Positions 23,145 to 34,440 are shown, numbered from the stretch's first letter. The stretch: 64,000 bases of DNA from Phascolarctos cinereus (GCF_002099425.1 NW_018344059.1:9602501-9666500), one strand, 5' to 3'. Numbers and translations: made by a program. The notes: generated by a model not told the origin, from the sequence alone.

Positions 23145-23302
23145 AGCAAGGGACTGAGGCACTTTGACTGAATCCAAACTTCACAGAACAAATCCCCTTA
23201 ATAAAAGGATTTGTTCTGTAAAACTTGGACTCAGTCAAAAGGCTGCACCCAAGAACCTAGAAGACCACATATGGCCTTGAGGAAGCAAGTTCCCTACCCC
23301 TG
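23145..23302 (+). mobile_element. hAT-Charlie-type palindromic MITE, 5'-truncated
   Basis: Contains an internal inverted repeat of 33 bases (left arm about 23163-23195, right arm about 23207-23239, four mismatches). It then runs through acctagaagaccacatatggcc to the end, gcaagttccctacccctg. The 3' terminus resembles the hAT terminal repeat form ggttccccacccctg. I recall this layout from the opossum OposCharlie1/OC1 group, but that name is from memory. The matching left terminal repeat is not present. Confidence 0.6.
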
Positions 23303-24445
23303 ATCCAAGGACAATCTAAAAATGGAGGCCAGAGGCTTTGAGAATGTGAGAACTTGTTTTGTTTGACTATACATGTTTGCTTCAAAAGTTTGATTTTCTT
23401 TATCTTCTATCAACTGGGGAAAGGTAAAGAGGGAGTGAGAATAGAGCTAAGTATAGCCTCCCCTTCCCCCCAAAAAAAGCTAAAGAAAGAGGGTCATTGA
23501 AGCATTTCTAAATGCACAGAAGTCCAGAATGAGCACAGATGAGCAGGATAGCTTTGAAAGTTACATGCTGAGTTCATGGACTTGAAAGGAAGAGCAAGCA
23601 CTGTGAAACAGAGATCTGTAATTTGCTCTATGGTCCTGTTTGTATACGGGGGTGTCAATTTTAAGGACAAAGGATACCTGCCTGCCAAGATGACCCTCCT
23701 TTCCCATCTCCTACTTTGACATTATTAGACCACGGAGCATAGGCTCTAAGGAAGAACTAAGCTGGCTGCTGTCATTTTTAAGTAAAAGTCCCTGCTCTTT
23801 CTGAAAAGGCTGAGGAGCCACCAATGGCGCCTAATCCAGGAAATGGAGAAGGCAGGCTTTGCGAGGCGATTTGACAGTGGAGACAAAGGTAACTGCCGCA
23901 TGGTATGGAGCCCTTACCCCAGGAGCCAAGATGGGAGGGTCAATTAAATACAAAGTCAAGACAGGCTTTGTCCCACCCCACTCTCAGACTACAGAACCCA
24001 GATGGTCATTATATATTTCCTTTTCTCCCTTTATCCTCCCTCAGGAGAGCCTGAAATCTTTTCTCTAGCATAGGAAAAGTATCATTACCTTTATTTGTTC
24101 CAAATATTTAGTTTCTCTTTATAAACAGTGTTAGCCATAGGTATTAGCTAATGTGAGTTTGTTCATTGGGGACGCAATCAGGAAGAGGACATTGAGATGG
24201 AAACTTCCCTGGAGAAGACAGATCAATTTAATATAGTTGTGTTTTGTCACAGCATTATTTCTGGCAAGGGGCTAGAAGCCCTGAAAATTTTTGTTACAAC
24301 TTCCCAGAGGAACAAGAGAATATTTACTCTGGGAAACCCATCTTTTCAACAAGAGTGGAATGCTGAAATAATGAAGCCCCCTCAATGTAGGATAAAAGCT
24401 GACCCCGCCCTATATTTCTCAGAAGCTGCCTTGCTTAGAAAGCAG
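23303..24445. other. Unassigned sequence left of an LTR
   Basis: No gene recognised. A short GC-richer patch at 23820-23900 (atggcgcctaatcc...acaaaggtaact) looks a little exon-like but its frame closes after 16 codons. The unresolved left edge of the next LTR may lie in here. Confidence 0.35.
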
Positions 24446-24447
24446 AG

Positions 24448-24828
24448 TGTCATGAGTAGATCAGGTGACAGAGCCACATCCTGTTCACCCAGATTCTATC
24501 CCTCTTCAGGCCCCCTCCCTAGCTGTTGAAGCAAACCATTCCTTGGTTCACACCCTTTTTGTCCTTGGTGCTGGGGAGAAGTTTCCACACTTAGACTGTG
24601 AGCTCCAAAGGCCAGCCAATGGGAAAAAGAGCCAGTGGGTGGCCAGGGTTCCACATTAGGGTCTATATAAACTTGCTCTGAGCTCTATACCCACACAGTC
24701 CCTTGCTGGCGCCATCTTAAGCAACACAGGGTATGTCCTTTCTCATGAGAAAGCAATAAAACTCCTTTTTGCTTTTCTCAAGAAAAGTCTCTGATTATTA
24801 TAAGAGGGTTCATAAACACCCCCCGACA
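24448..24828 (+). mobile_element. Retroviral-type LTR (ERV1-like), probably solo
   Basis: Has the parts of an LTR in order: a CCAAT box at 24616-24620, a TATATAA box at 24664-24670, a polyadenylation signal AATAAA at 24755-24760, and a CCGACA-type end at 24828. The spacing (promoter, about 90 bases, poly-A signal, about 70 bases) fits a short R-U5. The left edge is uncertain; 24448 is a TG candidate. No internal viral region was recognised next to it. A fossil, probably old. Confidence 0.6.
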
Positions 24829-25158
24829 TGTAAATGTTGTCTGATCAATAATACTGGAATACCAGAATCCGCAAGGAATGAAAATTGTGGGTGGCCATAA
24901 TAGCAAAGAGACTTCAGCATATTTCCATTGATGTCCTGCACCCAAGATATCATGTGAGAAAAATTATTTAAGAAAGTGTGGTTAGAAGAAAGAGGTAGGC
25001 TTCTTTTGGTGAGAGTGAGACACAGCAAGGAGATAGCCCAAGTGTTCCACCAGTACTTACAAAATATTAAAAGACTAGGAAAGCCTCCAGCACATTAAGC
25101 AGATCCTATGTGGAAGAGCTATGGAAAAATAGGGAATTCCATGGAATGAACAGGCAAA
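24829..25158. other. Unassigned non-coding sequence
   Basis: Nothing recognised. Confidence 0.35.
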
Positions 25159-25159
25159 G

Positions 25160-25655
25160 AGAGGTTATAAACTAGCAGTTTAAAAAGCATTTTCCTTTTA
25201 ACAACCCTGGGAGGTAGGTAGTGCAAGTATTATCACATGCATGCAGCTAGGTAGCACAGTAGATAGATGGTGTTGGACTTGGAGTCAAGAAGACCTGAGT
25301 TTGAATCCTTCCAGACATTTAAGAACTGTGTGATCCTAGGCAAGTCACTCAAGTTCTCTCAGCCTCAGTTTCCACTTCTGTCAAATTGGCACAATAATGT
25401 ACCTCCCTCACAGGGTTGTTGTGAGGATCAAATGAGATAACATGTAAAGTACTTTGCAAAATACAAGGACCCAGCAAATTTTTGTGTCAACTGAATTGCC
25501 TTCCTTCTTCAAAAGCACCATAACATGCTAGTTATTCTTATTATTATCCTCTTTTCACAGATAAGGAAACAGTCGCAGAAGTTAGCTGACTTGCCCAAGA
25601 TCACACAACATGTAAGTGTCAGAACTGACACTGAACCAAGTCTTCTAAATACAAA
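25160..25655 (-). mobile_element. THER1-like SINE split by another SINE
   Basis: Left part acaaccctgggaggtaggtagtgc (to about 25232) and right part tcctcttttcacagataaggaaac...ttgcccaagatcacac (from about 25545). Between them lies a sense MIR/THER-type SINE. Confidence 0.65.
25240..25490 (+). mobile_element. MIR/THER-type SINE, nested
   Basis: gcagctaggtagcacagtagatag, cttggagtcaagaagacctgag, ctaggcaagtcactc, then gggttgttgtgaggatcaaatgag. Confidence 0.75.
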
Positions 25656-25717
25656 GCTTAGTGTGGTAGCTGGCACACAGTAGGCACTTAACAAATATTT
25701 ATTGAATGAATGAATTC
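25656..25717 (+). mobile_element. L2-type LINE 3' end
   Basis: gtagctggcacacagtaggc, then acaaatatttattgaatgaatgaa. Confidence 0.6.
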
Positions 25718-25849
25718 CATTTCAATGGTGCCTCCAAAGAAGGAAATAGGAAAGTCATGTGACTTCTCTGTAATCTCTTTTAATTATTCCTTATCTATAA
25801 AATGAGAATATTGAACTAGATCTTGTCTTCAGTCTTTTCTGGCTCATAA

Positions 25850-26035
25850 GATCATAAATTTAAAGCTGGAAAGGATGAGCTCATCTACTACAACCCCATC
25901 TTGTACATATTTAAGAAAATGGAACCCAGAGAGGTTAAGTTACTTACCCAAGGTTACACAGGTATTGAGGGATGGAGTCAATATTTGAGCCCAGGTACCT
26001 GGATGCGGGACTCTTTTCATTACACCATACTGACA
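25850..26035 (-). mobile_element. MIR/THER-type SINE, AGAATC-rich variant
   Basis: aaatttaaagctggaaaggatg, cccagagaggttaagttacttacccaagg, then tgagcccaggtacctgg. Confidence 0.6.
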
Positions 26036-26712
26036 CTCTCATTTGGTTTCTCCATATTTTCAGGCTCTAGAGCTGAAAGTGGGAAGAAGGCCAGGGCTAG
26101 CATTCTAGTTCTGATAGCCTGCTTTGCAGAAAAATAGCCAGTAGGTAAAAAAAATCTATGTTCTTTCTTTTTCTCTCCTCCATCATTACCTAATAGCCTA
26201 TCATGCTTTGATTATGGGTTTCACCTTTTCTGTCATGTCTACTCCAGAGACGCATTGGTGCTGTTCTTTGCTTTCTGGTGAAACAAGAGTACTCATTTTC
26301 TCAAGCTTTCTTATTCTCTCCCAGATAACCATGGGTCCATAGGTCCCTCTCCATTTGGTTGCCTCCTAAATGACTCCTCTCATACTTCCTTTCAATTCTC
26401 ACTACTAATTCACGGGATCCACTGTCATCCTCAAGGTTTTAGCCCCTTTCATCTTGTAGACTCTTTAATGAAAGACTTAATGGTCTCTGCTAGTTCCCTA
26501 GGGAGTGAGCATTTACTAACGGAGACAGCACATATTAAAATATGCTGGAAGGTGCAGCCTGAACCACTCATCAGTTTTTTAGCACTACCTAAGCTCAGCA
26601 AATGTGGCTGTATTTCCAGAATGAGAAATGGCACACAAAAAGGCAGAACTATGGAGGCCACAGTAAGGAATCCAGGATGTAGGAAGACTCTTTACCCAGA
26701 GGTCAAAGGGCC
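26036..26712. other. Unassigned non-coding sequence
   Basis: Overlapping 82- and 70-codon frames on opposite strands (about 26449-26716) show no family resemblance. Confidence 0.4.
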
Positions 26713-26714
26713 AT

Positions 26715-27060
26715 AGAACATTGAATGTCAGACTGAAAGGATTCTTAGAATTGTAGAACCATAATTTGTGAGAGCTGAAGCCAACCTTAGAATCATAGAA
26801 TCATTAGAATGTCAGTGAGAGCTTCCCATCTCCAACTTCCCTACTGGATAGCTCCATCTCTACTTCTCAGCATTTCATATCCACAGCTGAACAAATCAGT
26901 ATCATCGCTAAACTTGTCTTTATTCCAGACTTCCCTGTTTCCACTGAAGGCTTCATCCAGGCTTAAAATCTCAGTGTCATCTTTGACATGTTCCTAATCT
27001 TGTTCCCCCTCCAATACTCAATCAGAAGCCAAGAGCTGTTGACTCTTCTTCCATACTATC
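26715..27060 (+). mobile_element. L2/CR1-type LINE fragment with AGAATC-type flank
   Basis: 26715-26815 holds repeated agaatcatagaatc blocks. From about 26820 the plus strand reads as a pyrimidine-rich LINE 3' ORF. Around 26965-27000 a frame gives LSVIFDMFL, matching the LGVIFDSSL motif at the C-terminal side of L2/CR1 reverse transcriptases. Confidence 0.5.
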
Positions 27061-27582
27061 TCTAAATTTGACAAGCAGTTATTATGTGCCGATCATATGC
27101 AAAGCACTATGCTAGGTACTGGTGATACATAGACAAAAACTAATGAAAGAATTAAGAAAGAATGAAAATGCATTAAGTGCTTTGTGCTTACTAAGTACCA
27201 GGTACCATGCTAAGCCCTGGGGAAACATAAAAAAAAAAAGGCAATCTTTGCCCTCAAGGAACTTATGTTCTAATAAGAGGAAACAATAGACATAAGGTAT
27301 TGGTATCCAAGGAGGAGTGTTTTGGACTGAGAAGTTATAGGGATGGTGTGGAGTTGAGCCACAGGGAAATTAATTGTTGTGACCTTTCTAGGAAGGGTAT
27401 GTGAACTTGATTATTTTCTCCAAAGCTAGAGGTGTAAAGGGGTGGGGGCTGGAGAAAGGGTCCATATATGTCAGTAATGTATGAAAATAATTACAGAGCA
27501 AACATAAAATCATTGAACTGACCAGGTCCTCAAATAGCTTCCATTCTTCTTTATGAAAATAATACATACAGCTACTTAACCC

Positions 27583-27670
27583 CACTTACTGTATGACTGT
27601 GGGCAAATCACTTAACCCTGATTGCCTCTTTTAAAAAAAAGAACAAAGAAAGAAAATAATAATACAAAGA
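27583..27670 (+). mobile_element. 5'-truncated WSINE1-like SINE with A-rich tail
   Basis: acttactgtatgactgtggg, caaatcacttaaccctgattgcctc, then an A-rich tail with AAAG units. Confidence 0.65.
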
Positions 27671-27856
27671 TAGATACGTATAAGATATGTACAAAGAAAA
27701 GAAAAAATAATTTTAGGAGGGGAATCACTAACAACTGGAAGATCAAGAAAAGCCTTGCATAGGAGGTCTCACTTGAGCTGAACCTAGAAATGAGCTAAGG
27801 TTTCCTAGAGGCAGAGGTAAATAGGAAGAGTATTCTAAACCTGGAAGATAGCCTAT

Positions 27857-28095
27857 GAGGTGATTAGGTGCTGCAGTTCATACAGTGCAGGACCTGGAAT
27901 CAGGAAGACCTGAGTTCATATTTAACCTTGGACAAAGTAGCTGCATAACCCTGGAGAAATCACTTAACCTCTGTTTGCTTTAGTTTTCTCTCCTATAAAA
28001 TGGAGATAACAATAACCTACTTCCTAGGGTTGTTGTGAAGATTAGTAAAGTATGTAGCATAGTGCCTGGCACATAGTAGGGTCTATACAAATGCT
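27857..28095 (+). mobile_element. MIR/THER-type SINE
   Basis: taggtgctgcagttcatacag, gaatcaggaagacctgagttc, agggttgttgtgaagattag, then agtgcctggcacatagtagg. Confidence 0.7.
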
Positions 28096-28869
28096 TATTT
28101 CCTTCTTTCCAATGCAAATGCCTGGAGGAAGGAGATGGAATTTTCTGTACGGGAAGCAGCAAGTTTTCCTGTTTTACTAGAATAGAGAGTGGGTAAGAGA
28201 GAGTAATATGAGATTGACCTAGAAGGAAAGGTTATACCTAGATCATTTAAATGCCAAGCAGAGAAGTTTGTATTTTTCATGTTATCCCAGAGCATATTTA
28301 AGCTTTTTCAGCAGGAGAGAGTGATAAACTTGAAGAAGATCAGTTTGTTAGCTTTATGGAAGATGGATTAGAACAGGAAGAGGCTTGGTAAGAAGACCAA
28401 TTAGGAAACTATTGCAATAATCCAGGCCAGAAGTGATGATTGCCAAAATGTGAGTGGTGGTCATGGGATTGGAGAGAAGTTATGAAGGTAGAATTGGCAA
28501 AACTTGGCAACTAATTGTATACATGGGATGAGGGAGGATACTGAGTCAAGGGTGATTCAGAGTTTGCTGATATCAGTAAATCAAAGGATGGTGGTGCCTT
28601 TGACAGCAACTGGAACTTTAGGAAGAGAGATGAACTTGTAGGGGAAAAAACAATAAATTCTTTAAGTTGTGTGACTCTTGGGATGGTGGACAAAGCTTGT
28701 AACTTTTCCAAACTCAGGTGACTTCGAGACTTAACTTCACAAAATTGTGGATAAAGGCAAAATTGAGTCATTAATGCTATTTCAATATTACGTTAGAGAG
28801 AGAAGAGGACACCAGGTACACCTATGCAAAAGAGGTGGGGCATGGATGATGATTTAGCTAAGAAGAATG

Positions 28870-29411
28870 AAAAGGAATAGCATTCCCTTCCTGGGTTTGC
28901 TTTTTTTCCCTCTACGGATTTTCTCTACTATATACATTAATTTATATATTACATATATGTATGTACATATGTATACACACATATAATATTAAATATCTCC
29001 TGATTTATATACTCTCCTGTGATTATCTAGGCCTTGGGGGTATGATATAATTGTCTCCATTGCCTTTGAGACTTCCAAATAGGATCAGTGTAGGTTCTAC
29101 CTCCTTCCTCACACCTCAGTCTCTGAAGCAGGATTGTGATCCTGGTCCCTATACAAGGAGCAAAACCTCCCTATAAATTTCTACCCATTGCCATAATTAA
29201 TCGTACCAGATATGGATTTAGGGATCACTGGATTTTGTTTTATTCAAAGACAAAAAAAGGCTCATAATTAAGGAAAACAATGGTAAGCAATTGGAAAACA
29301 AAGCTTGTAAGGAGATATTTCCTGATCTACCTTAAGTGGGGAATGGGATCAGTTTCTTCCTCATTTCTCTACCCTCTCCATAAAAGAGAAGGTATCATCC
29401 ATCAGCTTAAT
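28870..29411. other. Unassigned, left flank of the RPL18A copy
   Basis: An AT-rich dinucleotide-like tract lies at about 28925-29000. Nothing else recognised. Confidence 0.4.
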
Positions 29412-29427
29412 AGAAATACAAGCTTTG
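29412..29427 (+). repeat. Target-site duplication, left copy
   Basis: agaaatacaagctttg, identical to 30076-30091. It marks the left edge of the RPL18A retrocopy. Confidence 0.9.
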
Positions 29428-30075
29428 CTTTTGCGGGTTGGCGGGGAGTGAGGCGGCAGCACCATGAAGGCCTCGGGCACACTGAGAGAATATAAGGTAG
29501 TTGGACGCTGCCTGCCTACTCCTAAGAGTCCAGTGCCACCTCTTTATCGGATGCGGATCTTTGCTCCTAATCATGTTGTAGCAAAGTCCCGATTCTGGTA
29601 CTTCATTTCCCAGCTGAAGAAGATGAAGAAGTCTTCTGGAGAAATTGTATACTGTGGACAGGTCTTTGAAAAGTCCCCTCTTAGGGTGAAAAACTTTGGC
29701 ATCTGGCTGCGCTATGATTCCAGGAGTGGAACCCACAACATGTACAGGGAGTACAGGGACCTGACAACTGCTGGTGCCATCACTCAGTGCTACCGAGACA
29801 TGGGAGCCCATCACTGTGCCCGGGCCCACTCCACCCAGATCATGAAAGTGGAAGAAATTCCTACCAGCCAGTGCTGCCAGCCTGCAGTCAAGCAGTTTCA
29901 TGACTCCAAAATCAAGTTCCCTCAGCCCCACAGAGTCCTGCATTGCCAGCCCAAACCACGCTTTACTACCAAGAGGCCCAACAGATTCTTCTAAGTGCAG
30001 AGACAAGGAGGCACCTGCTTTACTTGATCTGTTTAAATAAATTTCTCAATTGGAAACCCCCCCCCCAAAAAAAAA
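29428..30075 (+). pseudogene. RPL18A: RPL18A processed retrocopy with open frame
   Basis: Intronless copy of the mRNA for ribosomal protein eL20 (RPL18A), a component of the 60S subunit. The ATG at 29464 (A at -3) opens 176 codons to TAA at 29992, the full human length. Compared from memory with the human protein there are about 18 substitutions and no gap. Six are arginine losses (positions 116, 118, 138, 139, 160, 161) to His, Cys or Gln, each explained by a C-to-T or G-to-A change at a CpG. The copy starts with CTTTTGCGGG, like a 5'-TOP mRNA cap site. It carries AATAAA at 30036-30041 and ends in a run of ten C and about ten A. A 16-bp target duplication brackets it, so it is an L1-style retroinsertion. 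No promoter is evident. Loss of basic residues argues that it is not a working ribosomal protein gene, despite the intact frame. Confidence 0.93.
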
Positions 30076-30091
30076 AGAAATACAAGCTTTG
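30076..30091 (+). repeat. Target-site duplication, right copy
   Basis: agaaatacaagctttg. The first A could equally belong to the poly-A tail. Confidence 0.9.
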
Positions 30092-30478
30092 AGTTATCCC
30101 CTCTTGAACAGGCAGGAGAGGGGAAAAGCCATACTGTTTCTGACTACTCTGCAATATCACAATACACTCCATTACTTCTCAAAGAAAAGGGTCACCTCAG
30201 CTCCTTAATCCTATTTCCCACAACTGGAATTTGCAGGTCCACAGAACAGTGCATGAAAGGGATGACTGTCCATTAGCCACTCAGTTTTGCCTTCCCACTT
30301 CTTTCTGGAGTGTTGGGAACAGGATGGGCAATGAACTCTTTTCTTCCAGCTTCTCTGGGGGTGGGGGGGGGGAAGGGGGAAAACCAAGTTAAAAAATCAC
30401 CAACTGGTGAACTCTGGGGTAGCCATCTACTTGAGTCTCCGATCTCCATAACACATAACAGATGTTACATTATAACAT
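30092..30478. other. Unassigned, right flank of the RPL18A copy
   Basis: A G-rich run lies at about 30357-30378. Nothing else recognised. Confidence 0.4.
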
Positions 30479-30479
30479 A

Positions 30480-31025
30480 AACTCCTTCGCCTAGTTATCA
30501 GGACCCTTCATAGTATAGTTCCAGCCAACCTTTGCATCCTCCCTTTTGTTCAAACTGTTCTCCAATCTTTCCTTGCCTTCATTCACCTTTCTACAACTAC
30601 ACATTCTACCCCATATGCTAGAATGAATTTCTGTACCCCACCCCCCTACCTATCCCTATCTCACCTTATTGACAGCCTTCATTTTTTCTTCAAGGTCCAG
30701 TTTAGGTATATCTTCTTGTATGAAACTTTTCATGATCTCTCCAGAAAGAAGTGATCCCTTTTCTAGTGAGTATCCCAAAACATTCTTTTTTTTTTACTTG
30801 TCCTGTTCGCACAATCATTTTAAAATTTTATCTTATAAAATTATTGTATCTTGTATAATTGTTTTATCTTGCATAATTATATCTTGTATAGTTATTTGTG
30901 TACATATATTATCCTCCTACTAGATGGTACAGTCTTTGAAGACCATGATGCTCTCTTTCTATTTATCCCTAGCCCTTAGTGTAGTGTTCTGTACCAAGTA
31001 GGCATTTAGCAAATACTTGTTATTA
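30480..31025 (+). mobile_element. L2-type LINE 3' end
   Basis: ttcttcaaggtccagtttaggtatatc, catgatctctccagaaagaagtgatccc, ctagcccttagtgtagtg, then aagtaggcatttagcaaatac. Decayed, with local AT expansion near 30830-30900. Confidence 0.55.
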
Positions 31026-31029
31026 CTGT

Positions 31030-31150
31030 TTTATGTTAGGAGGGATCTTCAAGATCACTTAATCTAACCCTTTCTCATTTATAAATGAGAAAACTGAGGC
31101 CCAGAAAGGTAGGTGGTTTTCTTAAGATCTGGAACTAGTAACTAGGCTTC
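31030..31150 (-). mobile_element. MIR/THER-type SINE fragment
   Basis: gttaggagggatcttcaagatcac, tttataaatgagaaaactgaggcccagaaaggtagg. Confidence 0.6.
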
Positions 31151-31815
31151 CTTCTCAAAATCCCATATTCTTTCTTGATTCTTGACCTAGAGAAATTCTG
31201 TTTTAAGACTTTGAGCTAGACTTCACTCACTTCATTTACTATGGAATGCTTATTATGTATAACATACTAATAAGTGCCATTTACTATGCATGGTCCTACT
31301 ATGTACTGCATGACTGTGTATGGACTTGTGTAGAATGTTTTAGTGGATTTCTGATCAATAGAAGTACCTCCAATAATGCTTTATTACTCTTTGAGATTCT
31401 TATCCATGTCCTTCTATAAAGCTTTTCTAGAGAATCCACCAAATTATCAGAGATCTCCCTCTAGTTCTTTTAATAATTCATTAATTGTACTACACAACAC
31501 AAATTCTGTTCACGCGCCAACAATCACTCCTTCTTAGATGACTGAATACCCTCTTTTCTGGCCATATAAATCATGAATGACATAGTTTGTGATGCTTTTG
31601 TCTATAATTCATCATTTGGTAAGATGCCATAGTTTTACAAGCTCACTGATAAGTCGTTTTAATTCCTTTTGTGTTGCCTACAGTTTGATTCTTCTGAATC
31701 AGTGATATATCATGATTTTCAACTATAAAGAATCACCAGGAGAATTTGCTATTGAAACAATGGACTTTTGCAACAGGGAACAATTATGGATCAATGTAAA
31801 TCTGCATTATTTCCT
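31151..31815. other. Unassigned non-coding sequence
   Basis: Nothing recognised. Confidence 0.4.
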
Positions 31816-31817
31816 AA

Positions 31818-32055
31818 TGATAGCTAGCATTTAAATAGCACTTAAAGGTTTGCCAAGGGTTTTACACATATCTCATGTGATCCTCACAACAAGCCTGGGA
31901 GGTAGGTGCTATTGTTACACCCATTTTATAGGTGGAAAAAACTGAGGCTAACAGAAGATAAATGGTCTATATAGAATCATATAGCTAGTAAGTGTCTGAG
32001 GTAGGATTTAGACTTGAGTCTCTTTGACCCTATCCACTGAGGCATCTAACTGCCG
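31818..32055 (-). mobile_element. THER1-like SINE
   Basis: gatagctagcatttaaatagcac, cctcacaacaagcctgggaggtagg, tatagctagtaagtgtctgagg, ending tgaggcatctaactgcc. Nearly full antisense copy. Confidence 0.75.
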
Positions 32056-34212
32056 AATGCCATCGTAAATGATATTGCTCGTACTCTCCTCATCCTACTT
32101 AACTCTAGGTTCAGCTCATTGTTCATTGCTTAAATATAGTACCTATTAAACATATATACACACATATATACATATATATGAATGCGTATATATACATACG
32201 TCTACATCTACATATATACTGTATAACATATATATATATCTATATCTATATGTGTTACACTTAGTAAATAAATGTAAATATACACACATATGTAGTCTTC
32301 AAAACTTTAGAAATCCTCATCCCAATTCCCACTTCCAATGGCAACTTGATTCCCCAGAAGTCTGGCTAGCTACTTCTTCCCCTTAGGGTTCTAGTGGTAC
32401 CCAGGCAGGAAGTGGGGCTCTTCTATGATACTTATGAAATCCAGCCCAATATCAATTACCAGTCGATAACCCCTCATCATCATCATCATCACTGTTAGTG
32501 ATTATCATTGACACCATAATTTAACCAATTTACATCATTTAGCTTTTACAAAAGGATATAGCAAGAACCAAAGCACAAATCATTTTCTCTAACAGTGAAG
32601 ACTCTGTCCCTTGGCCTCACCAGAGTTGGTGTTGGCTTCAAGCTGATCTCTGGGGACAGCCTCAGGCCCAAGATGTATTGGTATTGGCACAGTTTCCTTG
32701 TTCCATCTCCTCCCAGAGGCTTCTCTATCCCAGAGAAGCCTTTGCTTCAGGTCCTGTCTATTTGCACTATCCTTTATGAGATGAAGAAGCTTTTGTGTTT
32801 TTCTTCAGTTTTAAAATTTCATTTTTAGCTTTAATTGTTGTTAATAGGTATTCCTAAGGGGAGTTGAATCTGCTTAGACCCCTTCACATTGCCATATTAA
32901 CCAACAAGATCCAAAAATATTAATTCTTGAAGAAGGCAGCCAATGGTGGGATTGAAGGAGCCCGGCATCCAGAGGTAAAGAACTAAAACTTCAGCCCGGG
33001 TCTTGCTATTGGGCCTGGGCTCTGCTTGTCCTGCAGCCAACTTGTCCACATCCCTTTTGGACCTTAGTCCCTCCCTCTCTACAGTGCCCAGGTAGGGCCA
33101 TGCAATCTCTGTGATTTTTTCCCTGTCCAAGTTTTTCCCCTCTCCACTCCTTTCCAACTCAAAGATGTTTCCTATTTTCCCTTCATAGGCTTTGCCTAGA
33201 AATGTTCTCAGTTCTCTTAATAGCCCTCCGATAAGCTGAGAGTTATAAAGACATTAAAGTTATTTTTCCAGTTTGTCCAGACCAGATAAGGAGTGTGTCT
33301 TCCAATTTCACCTGAGCCACTTGTTCTCTGTGTTTGAATGATCTTTAATAACTGAACTTAGTGTACTGAATTGAGAGAAGAGGGAGAGAATGAGAAGGTT
33401 ATGAGGTAGGGGGAGTGGCTATATTATGTGGAGCCCTGAAATCCAGGCAGGTGAGTAAAGCACTTATTTCTCAGGGCTCTGCTCTCGGAGAACATCATGG
33501 TGCCAGATTTGACATCTGTTCATTGATATAAGCCCTTTTTTTTTTCTGAGCTATCTTCTGATGTGCAGTGAGGACATTAGGATAAATTACATAAAATGCT
33601 TTTGTCATTGAAACACACTGTTAAGATCATAGGAGATCTTACATTCTTCAATTTCCATCAGTGTGATTTCTTTTTTTTCTCAAAGAATTCTCAATTTCAT
33701 ACATTTTGAATGATTCCTTCTCCTGCAGGGTGGACTTTTAGAATACAAGTGATTTGAAATGACATTCTTTCCCCTTGACTCCTAAACTTTCATATAAGGT
33801 CAAGAGGAAAATAATCAAGAATTTTCAGACTATGTTTCAGCTATGAAAAATTCTCACTATAAATAGTATGTGTGTGCTTTTAAAAAATATGATGGACTCA
33901 TTTTCTCTGATCATAAAATCTGTGGCCTCTATTTATAGCTAAAATGTTGCTAACTCCTACCTAGAAATTTTAAAAATAGACTTAGGGAAATAAGATGAGC
34001 TCAGGCAGCTCTGCTGGTTTTCTGGTGAGTAGAAGACAATTATGAAATATAGGTCTGAAATGCAGGGTCTTTATATGAAGGTACAGCTGTCCCGAGCCCT
34101 CTTTAACCCCAGGTCTCCTCAATTCATTTGTCCTAAATTTGTCCTCTATTCATTTTGGCACAGAGATCTTTGAAAGTGTTCCTAAATCTATAATTTGTTT
34201 TTCCCCCATAAG
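32056..34212. other. Long unassigned stretch
   Basis: Contains an AT-rich dinucleotide tract at about 32150-32265 and a short ATC run near 32478. No repeat family or gene is clear. The 77- and 86-codon frames (32595-32828 plus, 32897-33157 minus) are unrecognised. It is one of the longest parts of the window free of obvious transposons. Confidence 0.4.
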
Positions 34213-34440
34213 ACTCAAAGAATCTAAGTGGCACAGTAGATAGAGCAGTCCTGAGTTAAAATCCTGCTGCAGACATTTATTGGTTGTGTGACCCTGAACA
34301 AGTCCTTAACCTCCCTCAGAATTTTCATCTATAAAATGGGATAATAATAATACTTATTTCACAAAGCTGTTCCATAGAGCAAGTGAGCTAAATCTACAAA
34401 ATATTTTATGTTAGTTGTTCTACTAATACTACTGAACAGT
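34213..34440 (+). mobile_element. MIR/THER-type SINE
   Basis: aagtggcacagtagatagagcag, gttgtgtgaccctgaacaagtcc, ctataaaatgggataataataatac. Confidence 0.7.

Larger units (their letters stand above)
27062..28860 (-). mobile_element. L2-type LINE, 3' half, with nested SINEs
   Basis: Antisense order is clear. The 3' terminus (ttattatgtgccgatcatatgcaaagc; ccctcaaggaacttatgttc) lies at 27070-27270. The C-terminal reverse transcriptase lies at about 28190-28700 (ctattgcaataatccaggcc; cttggcaactaattgtat; gatggtggtgcctttgac). The longest surviving minus frame is 86 codons at 28511-28771. A truncated WSINE1-like SINE and a MIR/THER SINE sit inside. It is broken throughout. Confidence 0.6.

Noticed and set aside
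23820-23900. Start of a host gene at atggcgcctaatcc with a donor-like aaaggtaact
   Set aside because: The frame closes after 16 codons and nothing else supports a gene.
29407-30006. A 199-codon minus-strand frame opposite the RPL18A copy
   Set aside because: It mirrors the conserved sense frame, has no homology I can see, and its length is a by-product of sense codon usage.
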